Below the pieces are notes generated by a model, which did no database searches, had not been told where the DNA came from, and saw only the letters and a program-made list of their open reading frames with translations. From Methylorubrum suomiense (GTDB taxonomy: Bacteria > Pseudomonadota > Alphaproteobacteria > Rhizobiales > Beijerinckiaceae), in contig NZ_BPRE01000002.1 in assembly GCF_022179765.1 (NCBI RefSeq), positions 358,995 to 422,994 of the forward strand: a stretch of DNA of 64,000 bases, in the 5' to 3' direction. This document shows positions 34,696-42,409 of this stretch, piece by piece; the stretch's first letter is position 1; the number at the start of each line of letters is the position of its first letter. The translations under genes were made by a program, and so were the position numbers.

Positions 34696-35952
34696 TCAGG
34701 CCTTGATGGCGAAGACGACGACGAGGCCCGGCGGGATGTTCGGGTGAGCACCGCCACCGCCCGCGTTATCGACGCTGACCGTGTGACTGTGCGCCGGGAC
34801 TTCCGGAACGGAGTGCGTGTGATCGGGCGCGCCCGGGATCGAGTGCGAGTGCGCAGACACGCCGTCGGTCGTCAGGCTGTGGGCGTGACCGTCGACCGGA
34901 TCGGTGGTGAAGGGGTGAGCGTGTTCGCCTGCCGGATCGGTCTGTGCCGTCGAGTTGGTGCCGGGCGGGTAAAGCTGGGTCACCGCGAAGAGTGCGCTGC
35001 CCTTCTCGTAGATGGTCTGTCGCTCGTATCGCTGGCCGTGGACGTGCTCGCCTGCGACGCCGGTGTTGCCGCTGTGGCTGTGGCCGCCTGCGGTCTGGGT
35101 CGTTCCGGTGTGGCTGTGAGCGCCACCCGCACCCGTCGTGCTGGCCGCGACCGCCCCGCCTGCGCCCGTCGTCGTCGCTGGCTGCGCCCCGGCCGAGCCG
35201 GTCGAACCGGTGTGCTTGTGGGTCGGCATCTGCCCGTCGGTCAGCGTCACCGTCGCCGTGCCGCCGGTGCTTCCGACGGCACCATTCAGGCCGCCGTCAC
35301 CGTTCAGGCGGCCTGCCGCCGAACCGCCCATCGCGTCGGCGCCGAACGGCGCCCGTCCCCGCAGGTCCGGCACGCGGAAGTCTGTGTCGCTGGTCGAGCC
35401 GTGGGCGGTGCCGATGGCGCCGAACAACGCGTCGTAATTCGTTCGAGACAGCGTTCGCCCGTCGCAGACGACCCAACCCTTGGGAATCGCCGTCTCGGTC
35501 CCGAACATCTCGATTTTGCCGGGGGCGTCGGGGACCGGCGAGACCAGAATGTAGCGACCGAGAACCCTCACCCATCGCGCGCGATAGACGACGTTGGGGG
35601 TCAGATCGCCCGGCCCCATGGCGATATTGCCGGGCCGGTGGAGCGGACGTGAGGGCGCGCCATCCACCACCATCTCGACGGGCCCGGTGTTTTGGCTGTC
35701 GACCGTAAAATTGAATTCGAAGGCTTTGGTGAGATTGACGCCCTGCGCGGTGGCGAGCGTGATCGTTCCGCGGGTCGGACCCGAACCAGCGATGACGTCG
35801 GTATTGTCGGCGTACCAATTGGCCAGCGCCGCCATCATCTGCCGCGCCGAGTCGTTGATCGACCGGGCCGATTGCCCCTCGGGCCAATAGATCGGCGGCG
35901 CCGCGACATCGTTCGAGGACGAGTCCTGGCTGAAGTGGAACAATCCGGTCAT
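34696..35952 (-). CDS. Tail fibre with phage tail-collar domain
   Basis: 418 residues. The N-terminal part (LFHFSQDSSSNDVAAPPIYW onward) resembles virion-binding domains in fibres of related phages. The central tail-collar domain is clear: GWVVCDGRTLSRTNYDALFG, then STSDTDFRVPDLRGRAPFGA. The C-terminal third is a run of His/Gly-rich repeats with the pattern AHSHT/GHSHS/EHAHP, which in collar fibres coordinate metal ions along a trimer axis. The last residues (IPPGLVVVFAIKA) are the typical end of such fibres. Receptor recognition is the likely role. Confidence 0.92.
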   Translation of the reverse strand: MTGLFHFSQDSSSNDVAAPPIYWPEGQSARSINDSARQMMAALANWYADNTDVIAGSGPTRGTITLATAQGVNLTKAFEFNFTVDSQNTGPVEMVVDGAPSRPLHRPGNIAMGPGDLTPNVVYRARWVRVLGRYILVSPVPDAPGKIEMFGTETAIPKGWVVCDGRTLSRTNYDALFGAIGTAHGSTSDTDFRVPDLRGRAPFGADAMGGSAAGRLNGDGGLNGAVGSTGGTATVTLTDGQMPTHKHTGSTGSAGAQPATTTGAGGAVAASTTGAGGAHSHTGTTQTAGGHSHSGNTGVAGEHVHGQRYERQTIYEKGSALFAVTQLYPPGTNSTAQTDPAGEHAHPFTTDPVDGHAHSLTTDGVSAHSHSIPGAPDHTHSVPEVPAHSHTVSVDNAGGGGAHPNIPPGLVVVFAIKA

Positions 35953-36038
35953 CGGCAGGTCCGCGAAGCGCGCAAGCGTCCGGCTCCGGCGACGCCAGGG
36001 GCGTCCGGATCGATCAACTCGGCTGGAAGGGGATCAGC

Positions 36039-36758
36039 TCAGCGCGGCAGGCGCGCGAGGTAGGCGTTGAGATCGAAGGGGATCGCGCGGCGCGGGGGCG
36101 GCGCCGGCATCCGCGAGGGTTCGGCGGCCCCGGCCTGCGGGGATGCCAGGGCGGCGAGACCCTTGTCGCCCGCCACGAGCTTCAGCAGCGCGCCGTAATC
36201 GGTCGGCTTGTCCTCAGTCTGGGTCGGCGCCGTCATCGTCGGCGCGGACGCGGCCGATGACTCGATACCGGCGAACCCGAAGCGGCCGGAGGCGGAAGGA
36301 GAACCAGCCTCCGCCGGCATCGTCATCGCCGCATCGCCGCCGAGGAACGCCGCGGCCTTGGCCCGATGCCCCGCCATCTGGGAATTGACCTTGTCGGCCA
36401 CAGTGCCCGGCGCGCCGCCGTTCCCGGCATCGCTGGCATTGTACCGGCCGGGGCTGCCCGCGTTGATCGTCGAGTAGAGGTCGAGAATGCCCATGCCGGG
36501 CTTGAAGCCGCGATCCACGAGGTAGCGCTCGACGGCCGGCAGCTGCTCCGCGAAGCTCTGGTCCTGGCTCGCGCCGTACTGCTTCTGCTCCGGAATGCCG
36601 AACTGAATCAGGCCGATATGGCGGTTGCCGGACCCGCCCCGGATCGAGGGGGAGAAGGTGCCGCCGGTCTCGTATGAGATCACCGTCCCATAGTCGGTCG
36701 GATCGGCGCCGATGCGCCGCGCCGAGGCGATCAGGGCATCGCGGTCGGCAGCGTTCAT
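36039..36758 (-). CDS. Lysozyme-fold virion protein (putative transglycosylase)
   Basis: 239 residues. The N-terminal 130 residues look like a lysozyme-like muramidase: candidate catalytic Glu30 in VISYETGGTFSPS, then HIGLIQFGIPEQKQYG and LPAVERYLVDRGFKPGMG. The C-terminal 110 residues are Ala/Pro-rich and disordered. It lies away from the holin/endolysin pair and among virion genes, so it is more likely a virion-associated peptidoglycan hydrolase used at infection. It is the first gene after the promoter-like element at 36847-36868. Confidence 0.8.
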   Translation of the reverse strand: MNAADRDALIASARRIGADPTDYGTVISYETGGTFSPSIRGGSGNRHIGLIQFGIPEQKQYGASQDQSFAEQLPAVERYLVDRGFKPGMGILDLYSTINAGSPGRYNASDAGNGGAPGTVADKVNSQMAGHRAKAAAFLGGDAAMTMPAEAGSPSASGRFGFAGIESSAASAPTMTAPTQTEDKPTDYGALLKLVAGDKGLAALASPQAGAAEPSRMPAPPPRRAIPFDLNAYLARLPR

Positions 36759-36779
36759 GGCGGTATCCTGAAACGACGA

Positions 36780-36801
36780 AGCCCCGCGCAGGGACGGGGC
36801 T
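36780..36801 (-). terminator. Hairpin in the leader of the lysozyme-fold gene
   Basis: AGCCCCG arms at 36780-36786 and 36795-36801 with an 8-base loop, followed on the minus strand by TCGTCGTTT. It lies between the promoter-like element and the gene start, so it may act as an attenuator. Confidence 0.45.
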
Positions 36802-36846
36802 GTCGGGTCCGGCGCGTAGCGCTGCGGACGGTGATGAATTCGCGGG

Positions 36847-36868
36847 TTTCGCCCGACGGGTCAAGGGG
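36847..36868 (-). promoter_or_regulatory. Phage promoter/operator-like element, copy 1
   Basis: Twenty of 22 bases match the element at 51253-51274. On the minus strand it contains CCCCTTGACC, a good -35 box at 36864-36859, overlapped by the palindrome CCCG-N-CGGG. It faces the lysozyme-fold gene about 90 bases downstream. Confidence 0.6.
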
Positions 36869-36913
36869 CACCGCCATCTATCCGCCGGGGTGCGTCTGTG
36901 GCACCATAAATCC

Positions 36914-37141
36914 ATGGAATCGGGCTTGCTCAAAGCGCCTGGCGGGCGACCCGCAACTGGCGCCGGAACGTCTCTCAACGTACGGGGCCACGCCGACCTG
37001 CTGGATCGCCTGGACGTTTGGATCATCTCCAAGCCGGCGCGGCACCCATCACGGCCCGAAGCTGTGCGCCAAATTCTTGATGACTGGCTCGCCGGGCAAG
37101 GGCTGAAGCGACACAGGGAAGACCCGGATGGGGCGAACTAA
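36914..37141 (+). CDS. Small ribbon-helix-helix-like DNA-binding protein
   Basis: 75 residues. After a Gly/Pro-rich start comes TSLNVRGHADLLDRLDVWII (strand and first helix) and RPEAVRQILDDWLAGQGL (second helix), the size and pattern of Arc/CopG-type ribbon-helix-helix regulators. The tail is charged. It is the first gene of the rightward cargo, 99 bases before the DprA-like gene, and could control it or the divergent phage unit. No antitoxin partner toxin is recognised next to it. Confidence 0.65.
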   Translation: MESGLLKAPGGRPATGAGTSLNVRGHADLLDRLDVWIISKPARHPSRPEAVRQILDDWLAGQGLKRHREDPDGAN

Positions 37142-37240
37142 TGCGACCCCTCGAAAAAACATGTGGGTAATTATTAAGGCGGCCGTGGCAACCTTGGCCG
37201 TATCCGAGAGCGATGCATTTGCGCCGCAGTCGGGCGGCGC

Positions 37241-37996
37241 GTGATGATGGTCATGTCAGCGAAAGCGGCACAGCACCGGGAGCGAGGAGGGCCAGCGCGC
37301 CCGCGATACCGCCTGTCTGTTCCAGTTGATCGTATTGAACTCCAAGCTCTCATCCGAGAGACCGGCAGAACTGTCGGAAACGACAAGCAATTCGACCTGC
37401 TGCGCTCCTATGGCTCCAAAGATGCCTACGTGCACTTCGCGGGAGACATTGGGTTACTCAAGAAAAAAGCTGTCTCGATTGTCGGGACGCGGGATGTCTC
37501 CGAGGATGGAGCGCGTCGCGCTGCACGTCTCGCGCGCGAACTGGTCGGCGCTGGCGTCATCGTGATGAGCGGTCTAGCCAAAGGCGTAGATACGGCTGCA
37601 CTCTCGTCAGCGCGGTCCGCTGGCGGCAGCCTCGCAGCAGTAATCGGCACGCCCCTGCAAAAGGCATATCCGATTGAAAATTCCGAGCTGCAGACGGAAA
37701 TCGCCGATAAGCACCTGCTGCTATCACCTTTCGCGGAGGGGGAAGCCGTCTTCAAAGGCAACTTTCCAAAGCGTAATCGCGTAATGGCACTGCTTAGCGA
37801 CGCAACTGTCATCGTGGAGGCGTCTGACACATCGGGAACCCTTCATCAGGCCGCGGAATGCATTAGGCAGGGCCGATGGTTGTTCATTCTGAAGTCAGTC
37901 GTTGAGGATCCCGGAATATCTTGGCCACAGCGGTTTTTGAAAGAGAATAGAACTGTCGTTGTTGAAAATATGGACGACATTCTTTCTAGGATCTGA
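37241..37996 (+). CDS. DprA/Smf-like Rossmann (SLOG) protein
   Basis: Up to 251 residues; GTG at 37241 and ATGs at 37244, 37247 and 37253 are all possible starts. The DprA core is clear: SIVGTRDVSEDGARRAARLA (from residue 79), IVMSGLAKGVDTAA (107-120), GGSLAAVIGT (128-137), FPKRNRVMALLSDATVIVEA (175-194) and SGTLHQAAE (198-206). Canonical DprA loads RecA on incoming ssDNA during transformation; the N-terminal SAM and C-terminal winged-helix domains of canonical DprA are missing. It is 2 bases upstream of a phosphoribosyltransferase gene, so it belongs to the group of DprA-like proteins paired with nucleotide-active enzymes in conflict systems. Confidence 0.88.
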   Translation: MMMVMSAKAAQHRERGGPARPRYRLSVPVDRIELQALIRETGRTVGNDKQFDLLRSYGSKDAYVHFAGDIGLLKKKAVSIVGTRDVSEDGARRAARLARELVGAGVIVMSGLAKGVDTAALSSARSAGGSLAAVIGTPLQKAYPIENSELQTEIADKHLLLSPFAEGEAVFKGNFPKRNRVMALLSDATVIVEASDTSGTLHQAAECIRQGRWLFILKSVVEDPGISWPQRFLKENRTVVVENMDDILSRI

Positions 37997-37998
37997 TT

Positions 37999-38673
37999 AT
38001 GAAGGTCTGCTTTATATGCGGATACTGGTCTCAGCTAACAGATCAGATCCTCGGACGGCGGCCTTCAGACTATAGAAGCGCATATCGGTATGTTTGGGGT
38101 GTCAAGCACGGATCTTTCAAGGTTCCATTTTCGTTGATATTTGCTGATGGATCTCGTGAACATATAAATCCGAACAATTTCAATCAGGTTCGGAGGCGTT
38201 TCGGGCGATTTATTCGACTTCGGATGGTTGAAAATGGATGGGAGGACGCGCTTCTAGTGCATGTGCCATCCAAGTGTGCCGTGATTGGCGAGGTAGCTCC
38301 TCGCTCTTTGTTGATGCTGGAAGAAGCAGTTGCCGAAAACAGTTTGGCTAATGCTCTGTGTGATGCGATCCGTTAGACGGAACCTCTAGGCGCCGCTCAT
38401 AAAGGTGGGGAGCGACGGAAGACCGAAATCGCTTCATTCTTGCGCGTTGTGCAGGACGTATCGGGGCGCAATATCGTTCTCGTTGATGATCTTCTAACGC
38501 GGGGTGGTACTATCCTCGCCTGTAAAGAAGCTCTTGAAAAAGCAGGGGCGAACGTCGTTGGCGCAATAACATGCGGAATGACAATGTATAGCCGGGACGT
38601 AAAACCATTTGGAAATCAAAGCTTCGAGTTAAGCGAAGAACTGGACGATTTCGAGAAATTGGCGCGAACATGA
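37999..38673 (+). pseudogene. ComF-like phosphoribosyltransferase interrupted by an in-frame amber codon
   Basis: One frame of 225 codons is broken only by TAG at 38374-38376 (codon 126). Before it: a CxxC pair at Cys4/Cys7 (VCFICGYW) and a core beginning ALLVHVPSK. After it: KGGERRKTEIASFLRVV and the PRPP-binding loop NIVLVDDLLTRGGTILA (about residues 158-174), then FELSEELDDFEKLA to a TGA. The domain therefore spans the stop, and a 125-residue product would lack the PRPP loop. There is no frameshift. The rest shows no decay, and the 3' end still overlaps the next gene by ATGA, so the mutation is recent or the codon is read through. A TTG at 38440 could give a C-terminal fragment. Confidence 0.85.
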
Positions 38674-38945
38674 AACGTTCCAAGGCCCGCAGCCACTACC
38701 GCCAGCACACATTTGCCATCGTCGCGATGATCGTGTTCGCAACGCCTGCCGTTGCCGATTGTCGCTCTGCTGTAAGCAGCTACAATTCGGCGTTATCAGA
38801 AATCTCAGACTACTTAAGGCGTTACGCGCGGTGCGTGGCGGGAAGCCAGGGCAGCGATGACTGTAGCTCAGAGTTTCGCCGCCTTCGTAACGCACAGAAC
38901 GATTTTGAGTCGGCGGTCTTAAATCACCAGAGTTACTGTCGCTGA
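38670..38945 (+). CDS. Small exported cysteine-containing protein
   Basis: 91 residues. A basic N-terminus and hydrophobic segment (FAIVAMIVFATPAVA) form a signal peptide ending before DCRS. The mature part is helical with four Cys, in ADC, YARC, DDC and SYC contexts, probably two disulfides; the pattern DDCSSEFRRLRNAQNDFESA is one I have seen in small proteins of rhizobia and methylobacteria. It overlaps the phosphoribosyltransferase frame by four bases and the next gene by one base, so all are translated together. Function unknown; periplasmic. Confidence 0.72.
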   Translation: MKRSKARSHYRQHTFAIVAMIVFATPAVADCRSAVSSYNSALSEISDYLRRYARCVAGSQGSDDCSSEFRRLRNAQNDFESAVLNHQSYCR

Positions 38946-39250
38946 TGCCCCGCTGGCTTCAGATCACCCTCAGCCTCGCCCTGTTCGCCGCCGTTATGCT
39001 GGCCCTGCGCTGGGTGCTGCACGCCACGGTGCCGGACGGCATCCGGTGGGCCGATGCGGCGATCGGTGAAAACACCGTCACCGTCATCATGGTCGTGGTG
39101 TTCTGTGCCTGCGCATATTTTGGTTGGGGGCCATCACTTCGCGCCTGGTTGGCGAAGCGGCGCGGCTCCGCCGTTGGCCAGCGTCATCAGGCGCCGGGTG
39201 AAGAGTTCGGCGTTCGGCGACCCGACGGGCGATTTCGCGAGCGCCCGTAG
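38945..39250 (+). CDS. Two-helix membrane protein, last gene of the cargo cassette
   Basis: 101 residues. Two transmembrane helices (about 5-25: ITLSLALFAAVMLALRWVL, and 44-62: VTVIMVVVFCACAYFGW) and a basic cytoplasmic tail. The start overlaps the preceding stop by one base (TGATG). The last 117 bases overlap the 3' end of the convergent internal virion protein gene, and the tail there reads like a product of that overlap. It may be a membrane effector of the cassette or an inserted orphan. No holin or family match is claimed. Confidence 0.65.
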   Translation: MPRWLQITLSLALFAAVMLALRWVLHATVPDGIRWADAAIGENTVTVIMVVVFCACAYFGWGPSLRAWLAKRRGSAVGQRHQAPGEEFGVRRPDGRFRERP

Positions 39251-42200
39251 ATCGGGAAGCGCGCGCGGATCGAACATCAGGCGTGACAACGCCTCGCTCT
39301 GACCCAGCATGCTCGCCCGGGTCATCGCGTCGCTCGCCGTCCGTCGCAGACCGACCAGGGCGCCCGCCGCTCCACCTGTTGCACCGCCGACAGATGCGCC
39401 AGCGGCGGCGCCCGTGGTGACGTCCGAGATAGCATGCCCGATCCGGGTGTTTCCGCTGTCGAGGCGCTTCTGGATCGCCTGATTGAACGCGGTATCCGAC
39501 CCCTTCTGCGGCCGGTAGCCGGTCGCCTCCAGCGTCGTCATGAGGCGATCGACACCCTTCCATATCGTTTCGCCGTCGGGCAGGGCCCGTAGCACCGCCT
39601 CGAGGTTCCGCCGCTGCTGCGGGTTTCCCCGGACGGCCGAGGCGAAACCGGCACCGCCGTACTGAGCGGCGAGACCCCGCTGCTGTTGTGTCGCTTCGTT
39701 GAACACCCCCTCGAGGTGGACCCGGGCCAGTTCGCGCGCCGCGGTCGGACGGTTGCGGGCGAGAGCCGCCATCGCATCGGCAACCTCGTCCGCGCTCCCA
39801 GGCAGCGGGTTGGGGCTGAACACGGCGCCGATCGCGCGCTTCACGTTGGGCTGCTCCGCGATACGGCCGAGCGGAGAAGCGAGGACGCGGTCGAGCCCGT
39901 CACGAGCCCGGACCACGCCGTCGAGGCGACCATAGACCTCCGGCAGCATCTCCAGCACGTCGGCGTTGTCGCGAAGAAGCCCGTTCAGCCGGTCGGGATC
40001 GATCGCGCCGCGCTTGTCCGTCGCCCCGTCAAGGATCTGCGTCGCCAGCCGATTGCCGTAGGCGGTCCGCGCCTCCGGCGTGGCATTGGCGAGCAGCTCG
40101 CGCGCTGCGGTAGCGCCCCGGAGGTGCGACGGCACCTCTTCCGACGGGGTCGCCATGCGGCCGGTGAGCGGATCCTGCTGCGTCACCCGTCCGAGAGGCG
40201 TGTCGCCGCCGAAGACATCGAGCGGGCGGCTGTTACGGGCGAAGTTCGCGTCCGCCGTCGCGACCTCCGGAGCACCCTTAAGCTGCTCGTCCAGGCTCGC
40301 GCGCACGGTCTGGAGATCGCGCACCTTCGTCGCGTCGCCATCGCGCCGCGCTAGACCGATGCGCTGATCCAGCCGCTCGCGGGCATGCAGCAGGCCTTCG
40401 ACGCTCAGATCGGTCTCGCGGACGCCGGAGACCGGATCGGTGCCGACCTCGAACAGATCGCGGCGGACCTGGTCGAGCGAGGAACGGACATCGCCCTTGG
40501 CGGTGAGCGCCTGCCTGTCGAGCGCATCGACCGCAGCCTGTGGGTTCACCTGCCCGAACCGCGGCGCGGAAATCTCTTCCGTCACCGTCGTCGGCACCAT
40601 GCGCGAAGACGGCCCGCTCATCGGCTCTTTGGCTGCCATGACGACGCGTTCAAAGGCGGTGAGGGGATCGGAATGCTCCCCGCGCACCAGCGCCGCCGCG
40701 GTACGGTCCAACACGCCCTTATCGACGGTCCTGGGATCGACGCCGGCCTCGGCGAGCGCCTTGCGGACATCGGCCAGGGCGGTGCTGGACGCGGCCTGGA
40801 ACTCATCGCGCATCTGACTGAAGCCGGAGCGGTCGTCGCTGCCCTGCCAGTCCCACGGATAGGTTCGGCGACCGCGCTGCTCCTGCTCCAGCAGGCCGAT
40901 CAGCTCGTCGTGAATGTTGCGCTCCATCCCGCCGCCGCGATCCGGCGGAAGGTAGCCCTCTTCGATCAGCTTCGTGCGCCAGTACGCGTCGATACCTTTG
41001 CCGTTCTCGCGCACGAGGTTGGCGACGCCAGGCTGATGAAAGCGGTCGAGCCCGGCGGCCTTCACGTCACCACGCTCGAGGCCGATACCACCGTTCTCGG
41101 CGATGTAGCGCGCCAGCGATTTCGCGCCGGGCGGCACCGGAGGCGCCTCCGGCCGGGTCGGCGCCAAAGACCCGAGCGTGTCCGGCCCCTGCGGAGGCGG
41201 ATCGTAGCGCAGCGGCGCACCCGCATTGTTGTTGAGGGTCTGGAGCATCGGCTCGCCGGGCCGCTCGACGGTCACGGTCCGCTCGATGCCGATCCGATCC
41301 GGCGCGTCGCGGGCGGCACCGTAATCCCGGGCGGCTTGCTCTGCACGGGTCGCCTCGCGGGCGTCGCGCACGGTCGTCATCTCGCGCTGAATCACCTGCC
41401 CGGCGCGATCGGCCGAAGTGCGCGGCCCGACGGCTTCGCGCGCCTGGGTCAGGGCCATGCCTTCGGGCGTTTGGGCGATGCCGGAACGGGCCGCGGCCTG
41501 GACGTCGAAGCCCAACCCGGTCGGCGTGCTCAGGGTCGGCGTCACGCCGTCGAAAGCGGCGCGAGCGGCATTGTCGATGGCGGCCGGGCGCGCGGCATAG
41601 AGTTCGGAGGCGATGCGTCCGCCTTCACCGCCGGAGTTCGCCGCGACGCGCTCCAGTTGCGAGACACGCCCCGCCCGTCCGCCGGTGGCGGCGTTGAGCG
41701 CCTCGCCGACCGACAGCGCAACCGGACCACCGGGCGAGGAAAGCGCTTGGTCGCGGATGAACTGTGCCGACGCGAGTTCGGCCTCGCTCAACCCTTCGGT
41801 GGCCTCGCGCAGCAGCGGCATGCCCGGAGCCTCACCGCGCACAGCCGTCACGAGCTTGCCAATTCCGCGGCCGACCACCGGGCCGGCGCCACCGAGCGCG
41901 CCACCGGTCCACGCACCAAATTCGATGTCGTCGAGTTTACCGCCGCTGCGCACCGCAGAGTCGGCGCCACCGAGGGCGGCGCCTGAGGCTGTTGCGGCGA
42001 GCGTCCGGACCCCAAGTCCTCCAGCGCCTACTCCGAAGGCGGCCGGAGCCGCGGCGACGAGAGGAGCGGATCCCACCACCCCGCCGCCGATTTCGCCCGC
42101 AACGCTCGCGATAGGATGCTCGGCCGCGGTGTTCTCGCCGAAGCGCTCGACGTTCGCGAGTTCATCCGAGAACCGGGTATCGTTCTTGAGGGACCGGATA

Positions 42201-42409
42201 CCGGCTGCGACGCGATTCACGCCGCCCAGGAGGTACGGACCGACCACCGGCACACCGTTGATGAGCCCGCGGCCGACGGCGGCAGAAGCATCACCCACCT
42301 GCCCGTCGGCGAACGGGTCATGATCAACCGGCACGAGCTTCGGGCCGGACGACGAAGCCGCCGGCGCATCGGCGAATGGATCGTGATCGACGGGGACCAG
42401 CTTCATCAC
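39134..42409 (-). CDS. Very large internal virion/DNA ejection protein
   Basis: 1091 residues, Ala/Gly-rich with long helical stretches. It starts with a duplicated 12-residue motif, KLVPVDHDPFAD, at residues 3-14 and 24-35. Residues 100-150 and a segment near 1045 (AGAASVGGATGGAAGALVG) are hydrophobic and could insert in membranes. Size, composition and position after two other internal proteins match the ejection proteins of short-tailed phages, which form a channel for DNA across the envelope. I saw no lytic transglycosylase motif. It overlaps the upstream gene by four bases and a convergent cargo gene at its 3' end. Confidence 0.78.
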   Translation of the reverse strand: MMKLVPVDHDPFADAPAASSSGPKLVPVDHDPFADGQVGDASAAVGRGLINGVPVVGPYLLGGVNRVAAGIRSLKNDTRFSDELANVERFGENTAAEHPIASVAGEIGGGVVGSAPLVAAAPAAFGVGAGGLGVRTLAATASGAALGGADSAVRSGGKLDDIEFGAWTGGALGGAGPVVGRGIGKLVTAVRGEAPGMPLLREATEGLSEAELASAQFIRDQALSSPGGPVALSVGEALNAATGGRAGRVSQLERVAANSGGEGGRIASELYAARPAAIDNAARAAFDGVTPTLSTPTGLGFDVQAAARSGIAQTPEGMALTQAREAVGPRTSADRAGQVIQREMTTVRDAREATRAEQAARDYGAARDAPDRIGIERTVTVERPGEPMLQTLNNNAGAPLRYDPPPQGPDTLGSLAPTRPEAPPVPPGAKSLARYIAENGGIGLERGDVKAAGLDRFHQPGVANLVRENGKGIDAYWRTKLIEEGYLPPDRGGGMERNIHDELIGLLEQEQRGRRTYPWDWQGSDDRSGFSQMRDEFQAASSTALADVRKALAEAGVDPRTVDKGVLDRTAAALVRGEHSDPLTAFERVVMAAKEPMSGPSSRMVPTTVTEEISAPRFGQVNPQAAVDALDRQALTAKGDVRSSLDQVRRDLFEVGTDPVSGVRETDLSVEGLLHARERLDQRIGLARRDGDATKVRDLQTVRASLDEQLKGAPEVATADANFARNSRPLDVFGGDTPLGRVTQQDPLTGRMATPSEEVPSHLRGATAARELLANATPEARTAYGNRLATQILDGATDKRGAIDPDRLNGLLRDNADVLEMLPEVYGRLDGVVRARDGLDRVLASPLGRIAEQPNVKRAIGAVFSPNPLPGSADEVADAMAALARNRPTAARELARVHLEGVFNEATQQQRGLAAQYGGAGFASAVRGNPQQRRNLEAVLRALPDGETIWKGVDRLMTTLEATGYRPQKGSDTAFNQAIQKRLDSGNTRIGHAISDVTTGAAAGASVGGATGGAAGALVGLRRTASDAMTRASMLGQSEALSRLMFDPRALPDLRALAKSPVGSPNAELFTRRLMTLANGGAAPLRQPGAK

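Noticed and set aside
34603..35652. 349-residue plus-strand frame opposite the collar fibre
   Set aside because: Arg/Val-rich antisense translation of a gene with clear tail-collar motifs.
37999..38673. Two separate genes, or a frameshifted gene, for the phosphoribosyltransferase
   Set aside because: The two open segments are in the same reading frame and separated only by one TAG and intact codons, so it is a single interrupted gene.
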